Shown here one piece after another: positions 17,854-27,073 of a DNA stretch of 64,000 bases (its first letter is position 1; each line of letters opens with the position of its first letter). The stretch covers positions 62,001 through 126,000 of the forward strand of contig JABTUU010000001.1 in NCBI GenBank assembly GCA_015075275.1. Reading direction: 5' to 3'. The stretch comes from Anaerolineales bacterium (lineage in GTDB: Bacteria; Chloroflexota; Anaerolineae; Anaerolineales; Villigracilaceae). Under the pieces are notes generated by a model. That model saw only the letters and a list, made by a program, of their open reading frames with translations, was not told where the DNA came from and ran no database searches. A program made the position numbers and the translations under genes.

Positions 17854-18804
17854 TTAAGCTCCGATCTCTAGCTTTTCCCCATATAGTTTCCGATGAACAA
17901 TACTTAATGCACGGACTTGTTCTGCCGCATGATATGAGGACCGCACCAACGGATTCGACTCGACCCATTTGAAACCGAGTTCTTTTCCATAGTCGCGCAA
18001 TTCAGCGAATTCTTCCATTGTGTAATAGCGCGCTAGCGGCATATGTTGTTTGCTGGGTTGCAGGTACTGACCGATCGTCAAAATATCCACGCCCCATGCG
18101 CGTTGATCGCGCATCACGGCTTTGACCTCGTCCAATTCTTCGCCTAAACCGACCATAATACCCGATTTGGTCAACACATCAGGGTCGAGTCTTTTGGCGT
18201 TTGTGAGAGTCGCTTGCGCCCACTCGTAGTTATCTTGCGGCTGCACTTGCTTAAAGAGTCGCGGTACGGTCTCCACGTTGTGATTCAAAATTTCGGGTCG
18301 CGCGTCTATGACGATCTTCAATGCTTCGATGGAGCCTTTGAAGTCGGGGATTAACACTTCGATCGAACAGCCTGGCAAAATCTCTCGGATTCTACGAATA
18401 ACCATGGCGAAGATCGGCGCGCCTCCATCCCGGCGCTCATCGCGGTTTACCGAGGTGATGACCGCGTGCTTTAAATCCATGGCTTTCACGGCTTGCGCTA
18501 CGCGTTCGGCTTCGTCCCAATCCAGCGGCAGGGGCTTGCCGTGTTTGACGTCGCAGAATCCGCAGGTGCGCGTGCAAACGTCGCCTAGCATGAGGAAGGT
18601 GGCGGTTCCGCTGCCCCAGCATTCGCCCAAGTTTGGGCACATGGCTTCTTCGCACACAGTATGCAACGATTTGGAACGCATTAGCGTTTGAATGCGTTCG
18701 TAATTTTCTCCGGATGGCGCGCGGACTTTGATCCATTCGGGGCGGCGCAAAGGGCGCACGTCCGTTGAGGGGATGATTCGGTCTCTGGTAGGCGTAACAG
18801 TCAT
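17854..18804 (-). CDS. lipA: Lipoyl synthase
   Basis: A 316-residue radical SAM enzyme that inserts two sulfur atoms into protein-bound octanoyl groups. Both cluster motifs are complete: the auxiliary cluster CxxxxCxxxxxC at Cys51/56/62 ([12 protein letters not shown]) and the radical SAM CxxxCxxC at Cys77/81/84 (CTRTCGFC). The C-terminal RSSY motif (PLVRSSYHA) that ligates the auxiliary cluster is present. The ATG at 18804 has AGGA five bases upstream; an in-frame GTG 13 codons earlier is less likely. It sits 49 bases downstream of the NfeD-like gene on the same strand. No lipB lies in the window. Confidence 0.95.
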   Translation of the reverse strand: MTVTPTRDRIIPSTDVRPLRRPEWIKVRAPSGENYERIQTLMRSKSLHTVCEEAMCPNLGECWGSGTATFLMLGDVCTRTCGFCDVKHGKPLPLDWDEAERVAQAVKAMDLKHAVITSVNRDERRDGGAPIFAMVIRRIREILPGCSIEVLIPDFKGSIEALKIVIDARPEILNHNVETVPRLFKQVQPQDNYEWAQATLTNAKRLDPDVLTKSGIMVGLGEELDEVKAVMRDQRAWGVDILTIGQYLQPSKQHMPLARYYTMEEFAELRDYGKELGFKWVESNPLVRSSYHAAEQVRALSIVHRKLYGEKLEIGA

Positions 18805-18853
18805 AAGGTCCTGTAATGATGCGTCATTTATGAAGCGCTTCACAACGACGCCG

Positions 18854-20161
18854 CTAATATTTTCTTACTTTTAATCGAATACCGTTAACTTGGACGACTT
18901 CTACCTTGTCGCCCTTACGAATAGGTTCAGATTCCTGCGTCGCTTCGGCGCTCCATAGCTCAGATTGCACATGAACTTGACCGTGCGCGTCTTTCCAATT
19001 TTTGACGACTCCAATCTTCCCAATATACGACTCTACCCCTGCGCTGATGGGCGTGCGTAACGCACGCAATGCGAAGAGGAGGATGATAAAAAATAGCGCG
19101 CCGATCGCTATCCCCGTAGCGATCACGAGCGGGACCGATACGCGTTGAAATTGCGGCGTGCCCGGCGAGTTGAATAATACCAACGCGCCCACGATAAACG
19201 ATGCGACTCCGGCGGCGGTTAAGGCGCCGTGCGTCGGTGCTTTGATATCGAGAATAAACAGTACAAACGCTGTAATAAGAAAGATAATGCCGAACCAATT
19301 GACTGGCAATGTGCCCAAGCCGTATGCCGCTAAACTTAGACATACAACGCCGATGAAACCGGCGACCCAGCCGCCCGGACTGGAGATTTCGATCAATACG
19401 GCTTGCACGCCGATGGCGATCAAAAGAAAAGCGATGTTTGGGTCGGTGAGGATGAGCAGGAAGCGTTCGATAAAGCTTAAGTCTAGCGGTTGTATGCGCG
19501 CGTTTTGAGTATGCAGCGTGCGCGCGCCGGCGTTTGTTTGCACGGTAAAGCCGTTGAGCGCCTTGAGCAAATCGTCAATTGAGTTTGCTTTGAAGTCAAT
19601 TAAATGCGTCTGAAGAGCTTCATCTACCGTGACGGCTTTGGCTTCGTCTATCATTGCCTCGGCAAGTGCCAGCGCCGCTTTGCCGCGCGGCTCAACAAAC
19701 GGGCGGATGACGGCTTTTGTGGCGTTGGTCGCTTTAGCGCGCGCGTCCGAGTTAAGGTCCGCGCCCGAACTGTCAATTGGGCTGGAAGCGCCGATGATCG
19801 TCTCAGGCGCCATGGCTACAGCGTGTCCCGCCATTGCGATGATCGCCCCGGCGCTGCCCGCTATGGCGTTTTTTGGCGCTACATACACTACGACCGGAAC
19901 GTCGCTGGCGCGGATGGCAGTAACGATCTTAAACATGGTATCCATGCTTCCGCCTAGAGTGTTGATCTGAAGGATCAACACTTCCGCATTGCGGCGTTGC
20001 GCTGTTTCGATCCCCCGCGTAATATATTCGAGCAGAGGCGGCATAATCGGCGCTTCCACTGTCATTACCAACGCAAGCGGTTCGTCGCTTTGAGCGCGGG
20101 CTGGTTGAAAGGCGCTTAACAACGCGCTGAGAAAGATAAATAGAATGCCGATCCGCTTCAT
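18854..20161 (-). CDS. NfeD-family membrane serine protease, ClpP class
   Basis: A 435-residue protein. An N-terminal signal sequence (residues 1-~23, ending ARA) is followed by a ClpP/SppA-like domain. The nucleophile Ser lies in AIAGSAGA and a candidate catalytic Lys in DARAKATN, as in archaeal 1510-N proteases. Then come about five transmembrane helices and a C-terminal NfeD beta-barrel ([10 protein letters not shown] to RLKVRKY). The family cleaves hydrophobic ends of membrane proteins such as stomatins; no stomatin gene is adjacent. The start at 20161 is set by a -10 box that overlaps the only other nearby ATG (20170). Confidence 0.88.
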   Translation of the reverse strand: MKRIGILFIFLSALLSAFQPARAQSDEPLALVMTVEAPIMPPLLEYITRGIETAQRRNAEVLILQINTLGGSMDTMFKIVTAIRASDVPVVVYVAPKNAIAGSAGAIIAMAGHAVAMAPETIIGASSPIDSSGADLNSDARAKATNATKAVIRPFVEPRGKAALALAEAMIDEAKAVTVDEALQTHLIDFKANSIDDLLKALNGFTVQTNAGARTLHTQNARIQPLDLSFIERFLLILTDPNIAFLLIAIGVQAVLIEISSPGGWVAGFIGVVCLSLAAYGLGTLPVNWFGIIFLITAFVLFILDIKAPTHGALTAAGVASFIVGALVLFNSPGTPQFQRVSVPLVIATGIAIGALFFIILLFALRALRTPISAGVESYIGKIGVVKNWKDAHGQVHVQSELWSAEATQESEPIRKGDKVEVVQVNGIRLKVRKY

Positions 20162-20168
20162 AGCGCGC

Positions 20169-20174
20169 ATTATA
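20169..20174 (-). promoter_or_regulatory. -10 box (TATAAT), leaderless start of NfeD-like gene
   Basis: Perfect TATAAT on the minus strand, ending seven bases before the ATG at 20161. It overlaps an alternative in-frame ATG at 20170, which would therefore lie upstream of the transcript. Confidence 0.65.
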
Positions 20175-20332
20175 ACCCCCAAACGCAATTCCTTAATATC
20201 ATTTATTCCTTTCCAGCGGATCCGCTTCGTCATAGAAATGATCGTTGCGTCGGCTAACGCTTGTGATCGTCCTACGTTATCATAAATTCTTCCGGATGCA
20301 TGGAATGGAAGATTGCGCGCGTAACCTGCGTA

Positions 20333-20374
20333 GAGCGCCGCTTTCGCTGACGCGGTTGGTCAAGCGCGGCGCTC
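20333..20374. repeat. Inverted repeat upstream of the MFS gene
   Basis: Nine-base perfect arms GAGCGCCGC and GCGGCGCTC separated by 24 bases, in the divergent intergenic region, 45 bases before the MFS start. It may be an operator or a hairpin in the leader. The rest of the 257-base gap shows no gene. Confidence 0.4.
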
Positions 20375-20418
20375 GGTAAGGTAAAATTCTATCGCTAGAT
20401 GAAACCCACGCTTCGTGT

Positions 20419-21642
20419 ATGGAGTTCAAGACAGGTCTTATGCGGCTTCGATTTCAATTGCTTATTTTCATGTTTCTGCGGACGATTTTTAACATCGCGT
20501 ACCGCATGGTCTACCCATTTCTCACAGTTTTCGCGCGTGGGCTGGGCGTAGAGTTGACGACTCTTTCGCTCGTCGTCGCCGGGCGTTCGTTGGTGGGCGC
20601 GTTCGTACCGGTCGTTGGAACTCTTGCCGACCGGCACGGTCGGAGATTTGGCATGTTGGCGGGCGCGTTGTCGTTTACGTTTGGCATGGGGTTGGTTGCG
20701 TTTCTGCCCAACATTTACACGTTTAGCGCCGCAATGCTTTTCGCCGTTTTCGGCAAGTATCTGTTCGACCCTGCCATGCAAGCCTACCTTGGCGACCGCG
20801 TCCCCTATCATCGGCGCGGAACCGCGCTTGCAGTCACTGAAATCGCGTGGTCGCTTTCGTTTATTGTAGGGATTCCACTGGTCGGCTGGCTGATCAATCG
20901 TTACAGTTGGACGGCTCCCCTGCCTCTTCTGGCGGGATTTGGCGTGATGATGATTCTCATCGTCTGGCGCATGGTCCCGCGTAAAGACGAGCATCACGTT
21001 CGGACTTCCGACACAGGCGGTAATTACCGCGCTGTCTTAAAGAACATCCCAGCCTTAGCGGGAATTTCTATCGCGTTGTGGGCGAACGCGAGCAACGAGC
21101 TGGTCAATTTGATCTTCGGCGTATGGCTTGAAGACTCGTTTGGCTTGAGGATCGCCGCGTTAGCAGGCGCTTCCGCCGTGATCGGAATCTCCGAACTGAG
21201 CGGCGAGAGTCTTGTGGCGCTGACGACCGATCGGCTTGGCAAAACGCGCGCGCTCGCCATCGGGCTGATCGGCAACGCGGTCAGCGCGGCGGCGCTTCCG
21301 CTCATCGGCGTTACTCCGCTCGGCGCGTTGATCGGTTTGTTCTTCTATTACATTACCTATGAATATATTATGGTTAGCCATATCCCGTTGATGTCCGAAA
21401 TTGTCCCGCAGGCGCGCGCAACGCTGCTTTCATTCAATTTGACCGGGCATGCGCTCGGGCGGGCGCTCGGCGCGGCGCTTTCGACGTGGGTTTACGTTCG
21501 CTTTGGATTCTTCCCGATCGTGATCGTGTCCATTCTTTTTACATGTTTTGGGATGCTTGCGCTCGGCGAGCTGACGCAAAAGATCGTGATCTTACCGAGA
21601 ATTATCGGGTTATTCCGCTGCGCTCAAAGAAGCGAAGTATGA
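20419..21642 (+). CDS. MFS transporter, 12-helix
   Basis: A 407-residue carrier with about 12 hydrophobic segments. The loop between helices 2 and 3 has the MFS motif G-x-x-x-D-R-x-G-R-R (GTLADRHGRRFGM). A second copy-like motif, TDRLGKTRALAIG, follows helix 8. The substrate is not identifiable. The gene's stop overlaps the start of the following methyltransferase by four bases (ATGA), so the two are translated together. Confidence 0.85.
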   Translation: MEFKTGLMRLRFQLLIFMFLRTIFNIAYRMVYPFLTVFARGLGVELTTLSLVVAGRSLVGAFVPVVGTLADRHGRRFGMLAGALSFTFGMGLVAFLPNIYTFSAAMLFAVFGKYLFDPAMQAYLGDRVPYHRRGTALAVTEIAWSLSFIVGIPLVGWLINRYSWTAPLPLLAGFGVMMILIVWRMVPRKDEHHVRTSDTGGNYRAVLKNIPALAGISIALWANASNELVNLIFGVWLEDSFGLRIAALAGASAVIGISELSGESLVALTTDRLGKTRALAIGLIGNAVSAAALPLIGVTPLGALIGLFFYYITYEYIMVSHIPLMSEIVPQARATLLSFNLTGHALGRALGAALSTWVYVRFGFFPIVIVSILFTCFGMLALGELTQKIVILPRIIGLFRCAQRSEV

Positions 21643-22205
21643 TCGTTATAATCTTTTATGGCTTCTTCCTTTTTCTCTTTGTCATTGGCTTATTGTGGAT
21701 TCTGATTCCCGCGTTTTATGGACCGCCGTCGCATCCCACGCATCCCGATCGAATTCGACGCGCGTTGAAGTTTGCGAACCTACAGCCTGACGAAATCCTG
21801 TACGATCTTGGCGCGGGCGACGGGCGCGTCTTGCTGATCGCTGCGCAAGAATTTGGCGCGAAACCTGTCGGCGTTGAGGTCGGGCCCGTGCAATGCACGT
21901 TGATCCGGTTGCGAATCGCCGCGAGCGGGCTCGCTGATAAAATTCAACTCAAATGGGAAGATTACTTTAAAATGGACCTGACCCAAGCGGATGTCGTGTT
22001 CCTCTATGCAACATCGCGAGAAGCAACGCGGCTTGCGCCGCTTCTGGAAAGACAGATGAAGCCGGATTCGCGGCTGATTTCAATTTCTGTAGATTTCCCT
22101 GAATGGGAGCCGTCTCAGTTTGATAACGGTGACTTGATCTTCATCTATGTTATGCCGCCGCAACGCGGAAATTTGACGACGTATTTACTCAAGCAAGATT
22201 CTTGA
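21639..22205 (+). CDS. Membrane-anchored class I SAM-dependent methyltransferase
   Basis: A 188-residue protein: one N-terminal transmembrane helix (residues ~3-25), then a Rossmann methyltransferase core. Motif I is LYDLGAGDGRVLL, with the acidic residue at the end of strand 2 in VGVEVGP. The substrate is unknown; the short size and membrane anchor recall the small DUF-type methyltransferases seen in many bacteria. The start at 21639 is chosen because it overlaps the MFS stop; a longer frame would begin deep inside the MFS gene and has no site. Confidence 0.75.
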   Translation: MIVIIFYGFFLFLFVIGLLWILIPAFYGPPSHPTHPDRIRRALKFANLQPDEILYDLGAGDGRVLLIAAQEFGAKPVGVEVGPVQCTLIRLRIAASGLADKIQLKWEDYFKMDLTQADVVFLYATSREATRLAPLLERQMKPDSRLISISVDFPEWEPSQFDNGDLIFIYVMPPQRGNLTTYLLKQDS

Positions 22206-22280
22206 GAAAGCGAGGAATCTTTGCTCTTCTTTATAGAACTACGTTGTTATCTTGGGATCTGTATGCAAAATCCTTTTTAT

Positions 22281-22372
22281 TGTCATTTCGACGAGCGTAG
22301 CGAGGAGAAATCTTAGACATCGTCTTTGAAAGACCTATAATCAAGACTCCTCGCTGAGTTCGGAGCGACATT
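22281..22372. repeat. Imperfect palindromic mini-element
   Basis: The ends are inverted copies of each other: TGTC...GAGCG..CGAGGAG..CTT on the left and its reverse complement (AAGACTCCTCGCTGAG...GGAGCGACA) on the right, with ~30 bases between. Such GTCATTTCGACGAGCGTAG-type elements recur in many Anaerolineae intergenic regions. It codes for nothing and could fold into a long hairpin between the methyltransferase and hutI. The rest of this 238-base gap shows no gene. Confidence 0.7.
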
Positions 22373-22443
22373 CCATTAATTTGAATACAGACTCTAGGTT
22401 ATTGTGGTTAAATAGCCTTGGTCGTTACTTTCCTTTACTTTGG

Positions 22444-23724
22444 ATGCCCATGCTTATTCACTCCTCCTCCCAACTCCTCACCTTACAAGGCGGTCCCCAA
22501 CGTGGACGAGTCCTCGGCGCCCTCGGAATTATCGAAAATGGCGCGGTTGTCGTGCACGATGAAAAAATCATTGCTGTCGGAAAAACCGACGAGCTCAAAG
22601 CCGGCTACCCCGATGAACCGACTCTTGACGCAAGCGGATGTGTGCTTATGCCCGGCTTCGTAGACCCGCACACACATCTTATTTGGGCGGGCGATCGCGC
22701 GGACGAGTTCGAGATGAAAATGTCGGGCAAACCGTACCTTGAGATTCTGGCAGAGGGCGGCGGCATTATCTCAACCGTCAAAAAGACGCGCGCCGCCAAC
22801 ATGGAAACGCTTATTGCACAGAGCCGTGCGCGTCTCTTGCGCATGTTCATTCATGGCACAACCACCGCTGAAGCCAAAACTGGATACGGCTTACAAACCG
22901 CTACCGAACTGCGCCTGCTTAAAGCCCTGTTGGCGCTTGACGATGAGTCGCCGCTTGATCTTGTCGTCACCTTTCTCGGCGCGCATGCCATTGCGCCGGA
23001 ATATAATGACGACCCACAAGGTTACACAGATCTGGTCAGCGGCACGATGCTGCCCATGCTTAAAGAATGGTGGGGGACGCACGCGCCGCGACTCCCGCTC
23101 CCGTTTGTAGATGTGTTTTGCGAGACGAAGGCTTTTGACTTGCTTCAATCGAAGCAAATTCTTACGCAAGCGAAAGAACTTGGATTTCCGCTCAAAATTC
23201 ACGCCGATGAATTTGATAACCTTGGCGGCGCGGCGCTGGCGGCGGAACTAGGCGCGGCTTCAGCGGATCATTTGGTGGTCACTTCCGATGTGGATATTGC
23301 CGCGTTAGCGAAATCGGAAACGGTCGCCGTGTCGCTTCCTTGCACGCCGTTCGGGCTGGCTGAAGAACATTACACGCCTGCGCAAAAATTGATCGCCGCC
23401 GACGCTTACTTCGCCCTTGCCACCGATTGCAATCCGGGCACTACATGGAACGAATCGATGCAATTTGTAATCGCGCTTGCTTGTCGGGCAATGAAAATAA
23501 CTCCCGCGCAAGCCATCGCCGCTGCGACAATTAATTCAGCGCATGCGATTCGAAGATCCGAAACGATCGGCTCTATCGAAGTCGGCAAGCAAGCAGATAT
23601 GTTAATCTTAAACGTTCCGGACTATCGTCATTTAGGGTATCGTTATGGAACGAATCTCGTCCGACAAGTAATTAAGCGCGGTAGAGCCTACTCTGTGGAC
23701 GTAGGGTATTATCAAACGGCATAA
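22444..23724 (+). CDS. hutI: Imidazolonepropionase
   Basis: A 426-residue metal-dependent amidohydrolase of histidine degradation, converting imidazolone-5-propionate to N-formimino-glutamate. The metal motif HTHLIWAGDRADEF lies near residue 75, with EGGGIISTV and TTTAEAKTGYGL (substrate contacts) after it. A third metal His lies in KIHADEFDNLGGA, and the metal Asp in ALATDCNPGT. The start is uncertain: ATGs at 22444 and 22450 are possible and neither has a clear Shine-Dalgarno sequence. No hutH, hutU or hutG is nearby, though an arginase-family gene, which resembles HutG in fold, lies 1.7 kb downstream. Confidence 0.92.
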   Translation: MPMLIHSSSQLLTLQGGPQRGRVLGALGIIENGAVVVHDEKIIAVGKTDELKAGYPDEPTLDASGCVLMPGFVDPHTHLIWAGDRADEFEMKMSGKPYLEILAEGGGIISTVKKTRAANMETLIAQSRARLLRMFIHGTTTAEAKTGYGLQTATELRLLKALLALDDESPLDLVVTFLGAHAIAPEYNDDPQGYTDLVSGTMLPMLKEWWGTHAPRLPLPFVDVFCETKAFDLLQSKQILTQAKELGFPLKIHADEFDNLGGAALAAELGAASADHLVVTSDVDIAALAKSETVAVSLPCTPFGLAEEHYTPAQKLIAADAYFALATDCNPGTTWNESMQFVIALACRAMKITPAQAIAAATINSAHAIRRSETIGSIEVGKQADMLILNVPDYRHLGYRYGTNLVRQVIKRGRAYSVDVGYYQTA

Positions 23725-23771
23725 ATGAATATAGCAGAGGATTAGTTTGTATAGCGCGCAGAAGGCTTTTC

Positions 23772-25406
23772 ATGGACCCTAAATGGATCGTTTTTGCCTC
23801 GATCTTGCTGATAAACTCGTTTGCGGCGGCGATAATCGCGGTTTTTTTAACACGCGCGCATAAGGCGCCTGGGCGAAAATCGCTGCTGTATGTGACGCTC
23901 ATGCTTGTAGTGTGGAGTTTTTCCTATGCGCTCATCACGCTCTCGACGACGCGCGAGGCAAAACTAATGTGGCTCAGAATCGAGAACATTGGCATCCTTA
24001 CAACGCCGGTCTTCTGGCTTTTTTTCACTTTGCGTTATAACCGCCTAGGCGATTGGCTGAATGGGTACAATATCCCGCTGTTTTTCATCATTCCTGGAAT
24101 TTCGCTGTTTTCTTTACTTTCAGAACGTTGGTTTTATCTCTATTACGCCTCGGTGAGACTGGTTTCTGAGACAGGCGGACCGTTAGCGATCGAACGTGGA
24201 CCGTGGTATGTCGTTCAGTTAATCTATTCATATTTGCTTAGCGTAGTCGCGACGGCGTTATTGTTGCGGCTGGCAAAGCAATATCAAGGCGTTTATCGCG
24301 AGCAAATGTATGTGTTAATTGGCGCGGCAGCGACGCTGTTCGTAGTGAATATTCTCTATCAAGCAGCGTTGAGTTTTCTCCCTAAGTCCGTTTCCTCTAT
24401 TGACCTTACGCCGATCTTTTTTACGGTATCCGTTGCTTTAATCAGCATAGGTTTATTTAAACTGCGCATCTTTAATTTGATACCCATTGCGCGACATACT
24501 GTTTTTGATTACATCCCTGAGATGGTATTTGTCGTTGACGCACGCAATATTATGATAGATGCGAACCTTGCCGCTCAGCGCGCATTGGGCAAGAATAAGG
24601 AGGCGATCGCTGGACGCGATCCACGAGAGGTCTTCCGTGAATGGCCCGAACTCCTTCAATATTTTCTCTCTACCGACAAAATACAGGAAGAGATTAAAAT
24701 GCCGGGCGACCCGCCCCGCACGCTTGAAGTTAATATGACCGTCTTGCGAAGTTCATCGAATCGTCTGGTAGGGAAGGCGGTGGTCGCTCACGACGTTACC
24801 GAGCGAAAATGGTTGGAGAATGATCTGATAGCGAATAATGAGACGTTAACGAGCCAGTTGAAAGAGATCGAGAAACTTCGCAGAATATTGCAAGAACAAG
24901 CGATTCGCGACCCGTTGACGAGCGCGTATAATCGCCGTTATATGGTTGAGTTTTTGACGATGGAGATCGCGCGCGCAAAACGCGATCAAACCCCGTTTTC
25001 TATTATCATTACGGATATGGATAATTTCAAAATGTTCAACGACGCTTATGGGCATAAATGCGGAGATGTTATTTTGCGAGAAACTGCGCTCTTTTTCGCC
25101 CAACGTGCGCGCAAAATTGACGCAGTTTGTCGTTTCGGCGGCGAAGAATTTGTAATTCTCATGCCCGGTGTAACGCTTGACGAGGCGTACGAACAAGCCG
25201 AGATTTGGCGTCAAAGCCTTGCAGAATACGCTATCGTATACGAAGGCATTGAACTGTTCGTTACGTTCTCTGCGGGCGTCGCTTCATACCCTCAACATGG
25301 CTCGACAGATGAAGCCCTTTTGCAAGCCGCGGATCGAGCGTTATACCGCTCAAAAGAAACTGGTAAAAATAAAGTAACTGTTTACAATACTTTGAAAAAC
25401 TTGTAG
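23772..25406 (+). CDS. Diguanylate cyclase: 7TM sensor, PAS, GGDEF
   Basis: A 544-residue protein. Residues 1-~215 form about seven transmembrane helices (histidine-kinase-type 7TM sensor region), ~235-345 a PAS domain, and ~375-540 a GGDEF domain with the active-site motif GGEEF at 456-460. The product-inhibition site RxxD (Arg447, Asp450) is at the canonical five-residue spacing, so c-di-GMP feedback is likely. A short helix (NETLTSQLKEIEKLRR) joins PAS and GGDEF. It makes cyclic di-GMP in response to a membrane or intracellular signal. Arginase follows after nine bases. Confidence 0.9.
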   Translation: MDPKWIVFASILLINSFAAAIIAVFLTRAHKAPGRKSLLYVTLMLVVWSFSYALITLSTTREAKLMWLRIENIGILTTPVFWLFFTLRYNRLGDWLNGYNIPLFFIIPGISLFSLLSERWFYLYYASVRLVSETGGPLAIERGPWYVVQLIYSYLLSVVATALLLRLAKQYQGVYREQMYVLIGAAATLFVVNILYQAALSFLPKSVSSIDLTPIFFTVSVALISIGLFKLRIFNLIPIARHTVFDYIPEMVFVVDARNIMIDANLAAQRALGKNKEAIAGRDPREVFREWPELLQYFLSTDKIQEEIKMPGDPPRTLEVNMTVLRSSSNRLVGKAVVAHDVTERKWLENDLIANNETLTSQLKEIEKLRRILQEQAIRDPLTSAYNRRYMVEFLTMEIARAKRDQTPFSIIITDMDNFKMFNDAYGHKCGDVILRETALFFAQRARKIDAVCRFGGEEFVILMPGVTLDEAYEQAEIWRQSLAEYAIVYEGIELFVTFSAGVASYPQHGSTDEALLQAADRALYRSKETGKNKVTVYNTLKNL

Positions 25407-25415
25407 GAGCATTAA

Positions 25416-26315
25416 ATGCATATAGATATTATTGGCGTGCCAATGGATCTTGGCCAGAGCCGCCGCGGCGTAGATATGGGTCCCAGCGCGATTCGCTACG
25501 CCAATCTTCGCGAAAAATTAGAAGGTTTGGGACATGTGGTTGAAGACAAAGGAAATATCGAAGTTCCGATCCTTGAAACATGCTCGGTCACCGAACCGAA
25601 ACTCAAGCATATTGACTGCATCGTACCGATAATGCGGCGAGTCGCGGGAGCGGTCGCTGCGTCTCTTCGGCGTGGACGGTTTCCTTTAGTGTTGGGAGGC
25701 GACCACAGCCTCGCTCTTGGCTCGGTGCGTGGAGCGGCAAAGCAGAAACGAGTCGGCGTGATCTGGCTGGACGCGCATGCCGATTTCAACACACACGAAA
25801 CAACCCCTTCCGGAAATATCCATGGAATGCCGCTTGCTGCCTTATGCGGACTCGGCGATCCGCGTTTGACCGCTTTATGGAATGAAACGCCTCCGGTCAT
25901 AAACCCTCAACGCGTCGCTATTTTGGGAGCGCGCGATCTGGATGCCCGCGAAAAAGATAATCTTCATCAAGCGGGTGTGCTTGTGATTGGCATGGAGCAG
26001 ATTGACCGTATTGGCATGCTTGCCGCGTTAGAGCAATGTATTGAGCGCGTCAGCCGCGATATGGACGGCATCTACCTTTCGTTAGACCTCGATGCGCTTG
26101 ATCCGCGTTTTGCGCCGGGCGTCGGCACGCCTGTGCCCGGGGGATTAACCTACCGTGAAGCGCATTTGGCTTGTGAAGTGCTGGCTGGCACCGGAAAACT
26201 GATCGGCATGGACCTGGTTGAAGTGAACCCGATCCTAGACGAAAAGAATCAAACCGCCGAACTTGCCGTCGAATTTGCCGGTTCCGCGCTTGGTTCGCGC
26301 GTGTGGGTAGAGTGA
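25416..26315 (+). CDS. rocF: Arginase
   Basis: A 299-residue ureohydrolase. Manganese ligands are complete: His97 in GGDHSLALGS, Asp119/His121/Asp123 in DAHADFN, and the Asp pair in SLDLDALDP. The SGNIHGMP loop (His136) and GVGTPVPGG segment favour arginase over agmatinase. It splits arginine into ornithine and urea. AGGAG lies six bases before the ATG. It is only nine bases after the diguanylate cyclase and may share its transcript. Confidence 0.9.
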   Translation: MHIDIIGVPMDLGQSRRGVDMGPSAIRYANLREKLEGLGHVVEDKGNIEVPILETCSVTEPKLKHIDCIVPIMRRVAGAVAASLRRGRFPLVLGGDHSLALGSVRGAAKQKRVGVIWLDAHADFNTHETTPSGNIHGMPLAALCGLGDPRLTALWNETPPVINPQRVAILGARDLDAREKDNLHQAGVLVIGMEQIDRIGMLAALEQCIERVSRDMDGIYLSLDLDALDPRFAPGVGTPVPGGLTYREAHLACEVLAGTGKLIGMDLVEVNPILDEKNQTAELAVEFAGSALGSRVWVE

Positions 26316-26386
26316 GCCGCCAACTGCGTAAGGATGACAACTTGATGTTAAAAAATGGGACGCGCCGAGTTTTTCATTAAATACGA

Positions 26387-26392
26387 TACAAT
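26387..26392 (+). promoter_or_regulatory. -10 box (TACAAT), leaderless start of receiver protein
   Basis: Ends six bases before the ATG at 26399; no ribosome binding site lies between. Confidence 0.55.
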
Positions 26393-26398
26393 TTAAGT

Positions 26399-27019
26399 AT
26401 GAATGCTGTCAATGGCCCCATATTAGTTGTCGAAGACGTCCCCAATGTGCTTGAATTGCTGGAAGTGACGTTGCGTTTCAAAGGCTACGCGGTAATTTCT
26501 GCGCGTAATGGTGAAGAAGCCTTGGAGGCAATCGCAAAGCAGAGACCGGTGCTGATCGTCACCGATATTTTAATGCCCAAATTAGACGGATACGCGTTTG
26601 TGCAAAAGTTGAGACTTGACCCTGTAACGCGTTCGATCCCGGTAATATTCCTATCGGCTACCTATGTCACGCCTGAAGATAAAGAATTTGCGTTAAGCTT
26701 GGGCGCAGCGCGTTTCATGGAAAAGCCGATTGACACCGAAGATTTTCTATTGACAGTCGCCGAATTAATCGTGCAACAGCCTGCGCAGGCTCAACCGCTC
26801 GATATGGAAACGTTTTATGTAGGTTACCGTACGCGCCTTGAAAATAAATTGCGCCATAAAAACTCGCAGATCGTGCGCGCCGAGCGATTGTTGGCGACGC
26901 TGCCGCTCGACCAAAAGCCAGCCTTCGAAGCGTTGCTTCAGCAGTCCACGCGCGACCGCGATGAAATTCAAGCCGAACTCTACGACATCTATAAAACGCT
27001 CGAAGATTTGAGGAAATAG
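26399..27019 (+). CDS. Response regulator, receiver plus helical C-terminus
   Basis: A 206-residue protein. The receiver domain (residues 7-125) has an acidic patch (Glu12, Asp13), phosphoacceptor Asp56 in VTDILMPKLDG, Ser/Thr in FLSAT and Lys in MEKPI. The C-terminal ~75 residues are charged and helical (RLENKLRHKNSQIVRAERLL), with no DNA-binding or enzymatic domain recognised. It probably acts through protein contacts. No kinase is adjacent. Confidence 0.85.
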   Translation: MNAVNGPILVVEDVPNVLELLEVTLRFKGYAVISARNGEEALEAIAKQRPVLIVTDILMPKLDGYAFVQKLRLDPVTRSIPVIFLSATYVTPEDKEFALSLGAARFMEKPIDTEDFLLTVAELIVQQPAQAQPLDMETFYVGYRTRLENKLRHKNSQIVRAERLLATLPLDQKPAFEALLQQSTRDRDEIQAELYDIYKTLEDLRK

Positions 27020-27073
27020 TTTGCTCGTTTATGGCGGGGAGCGCCTGCCGTAGACGATTGAATGGAGGATGGG

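Noticed and set aside
18805..18853. Riboswitch or long regulatory leader before lipA
   Set aside because: The gap to the NfeD-like gene is only about 49 bases and shows no conserved fold.
21486..21638. N-terminal extension of the methyltransferase
   Set aside because: It lies inside the MFS gene in another frame; the ATG at 21639 overlapping the MFS stop gives a sensible membrane anchor.
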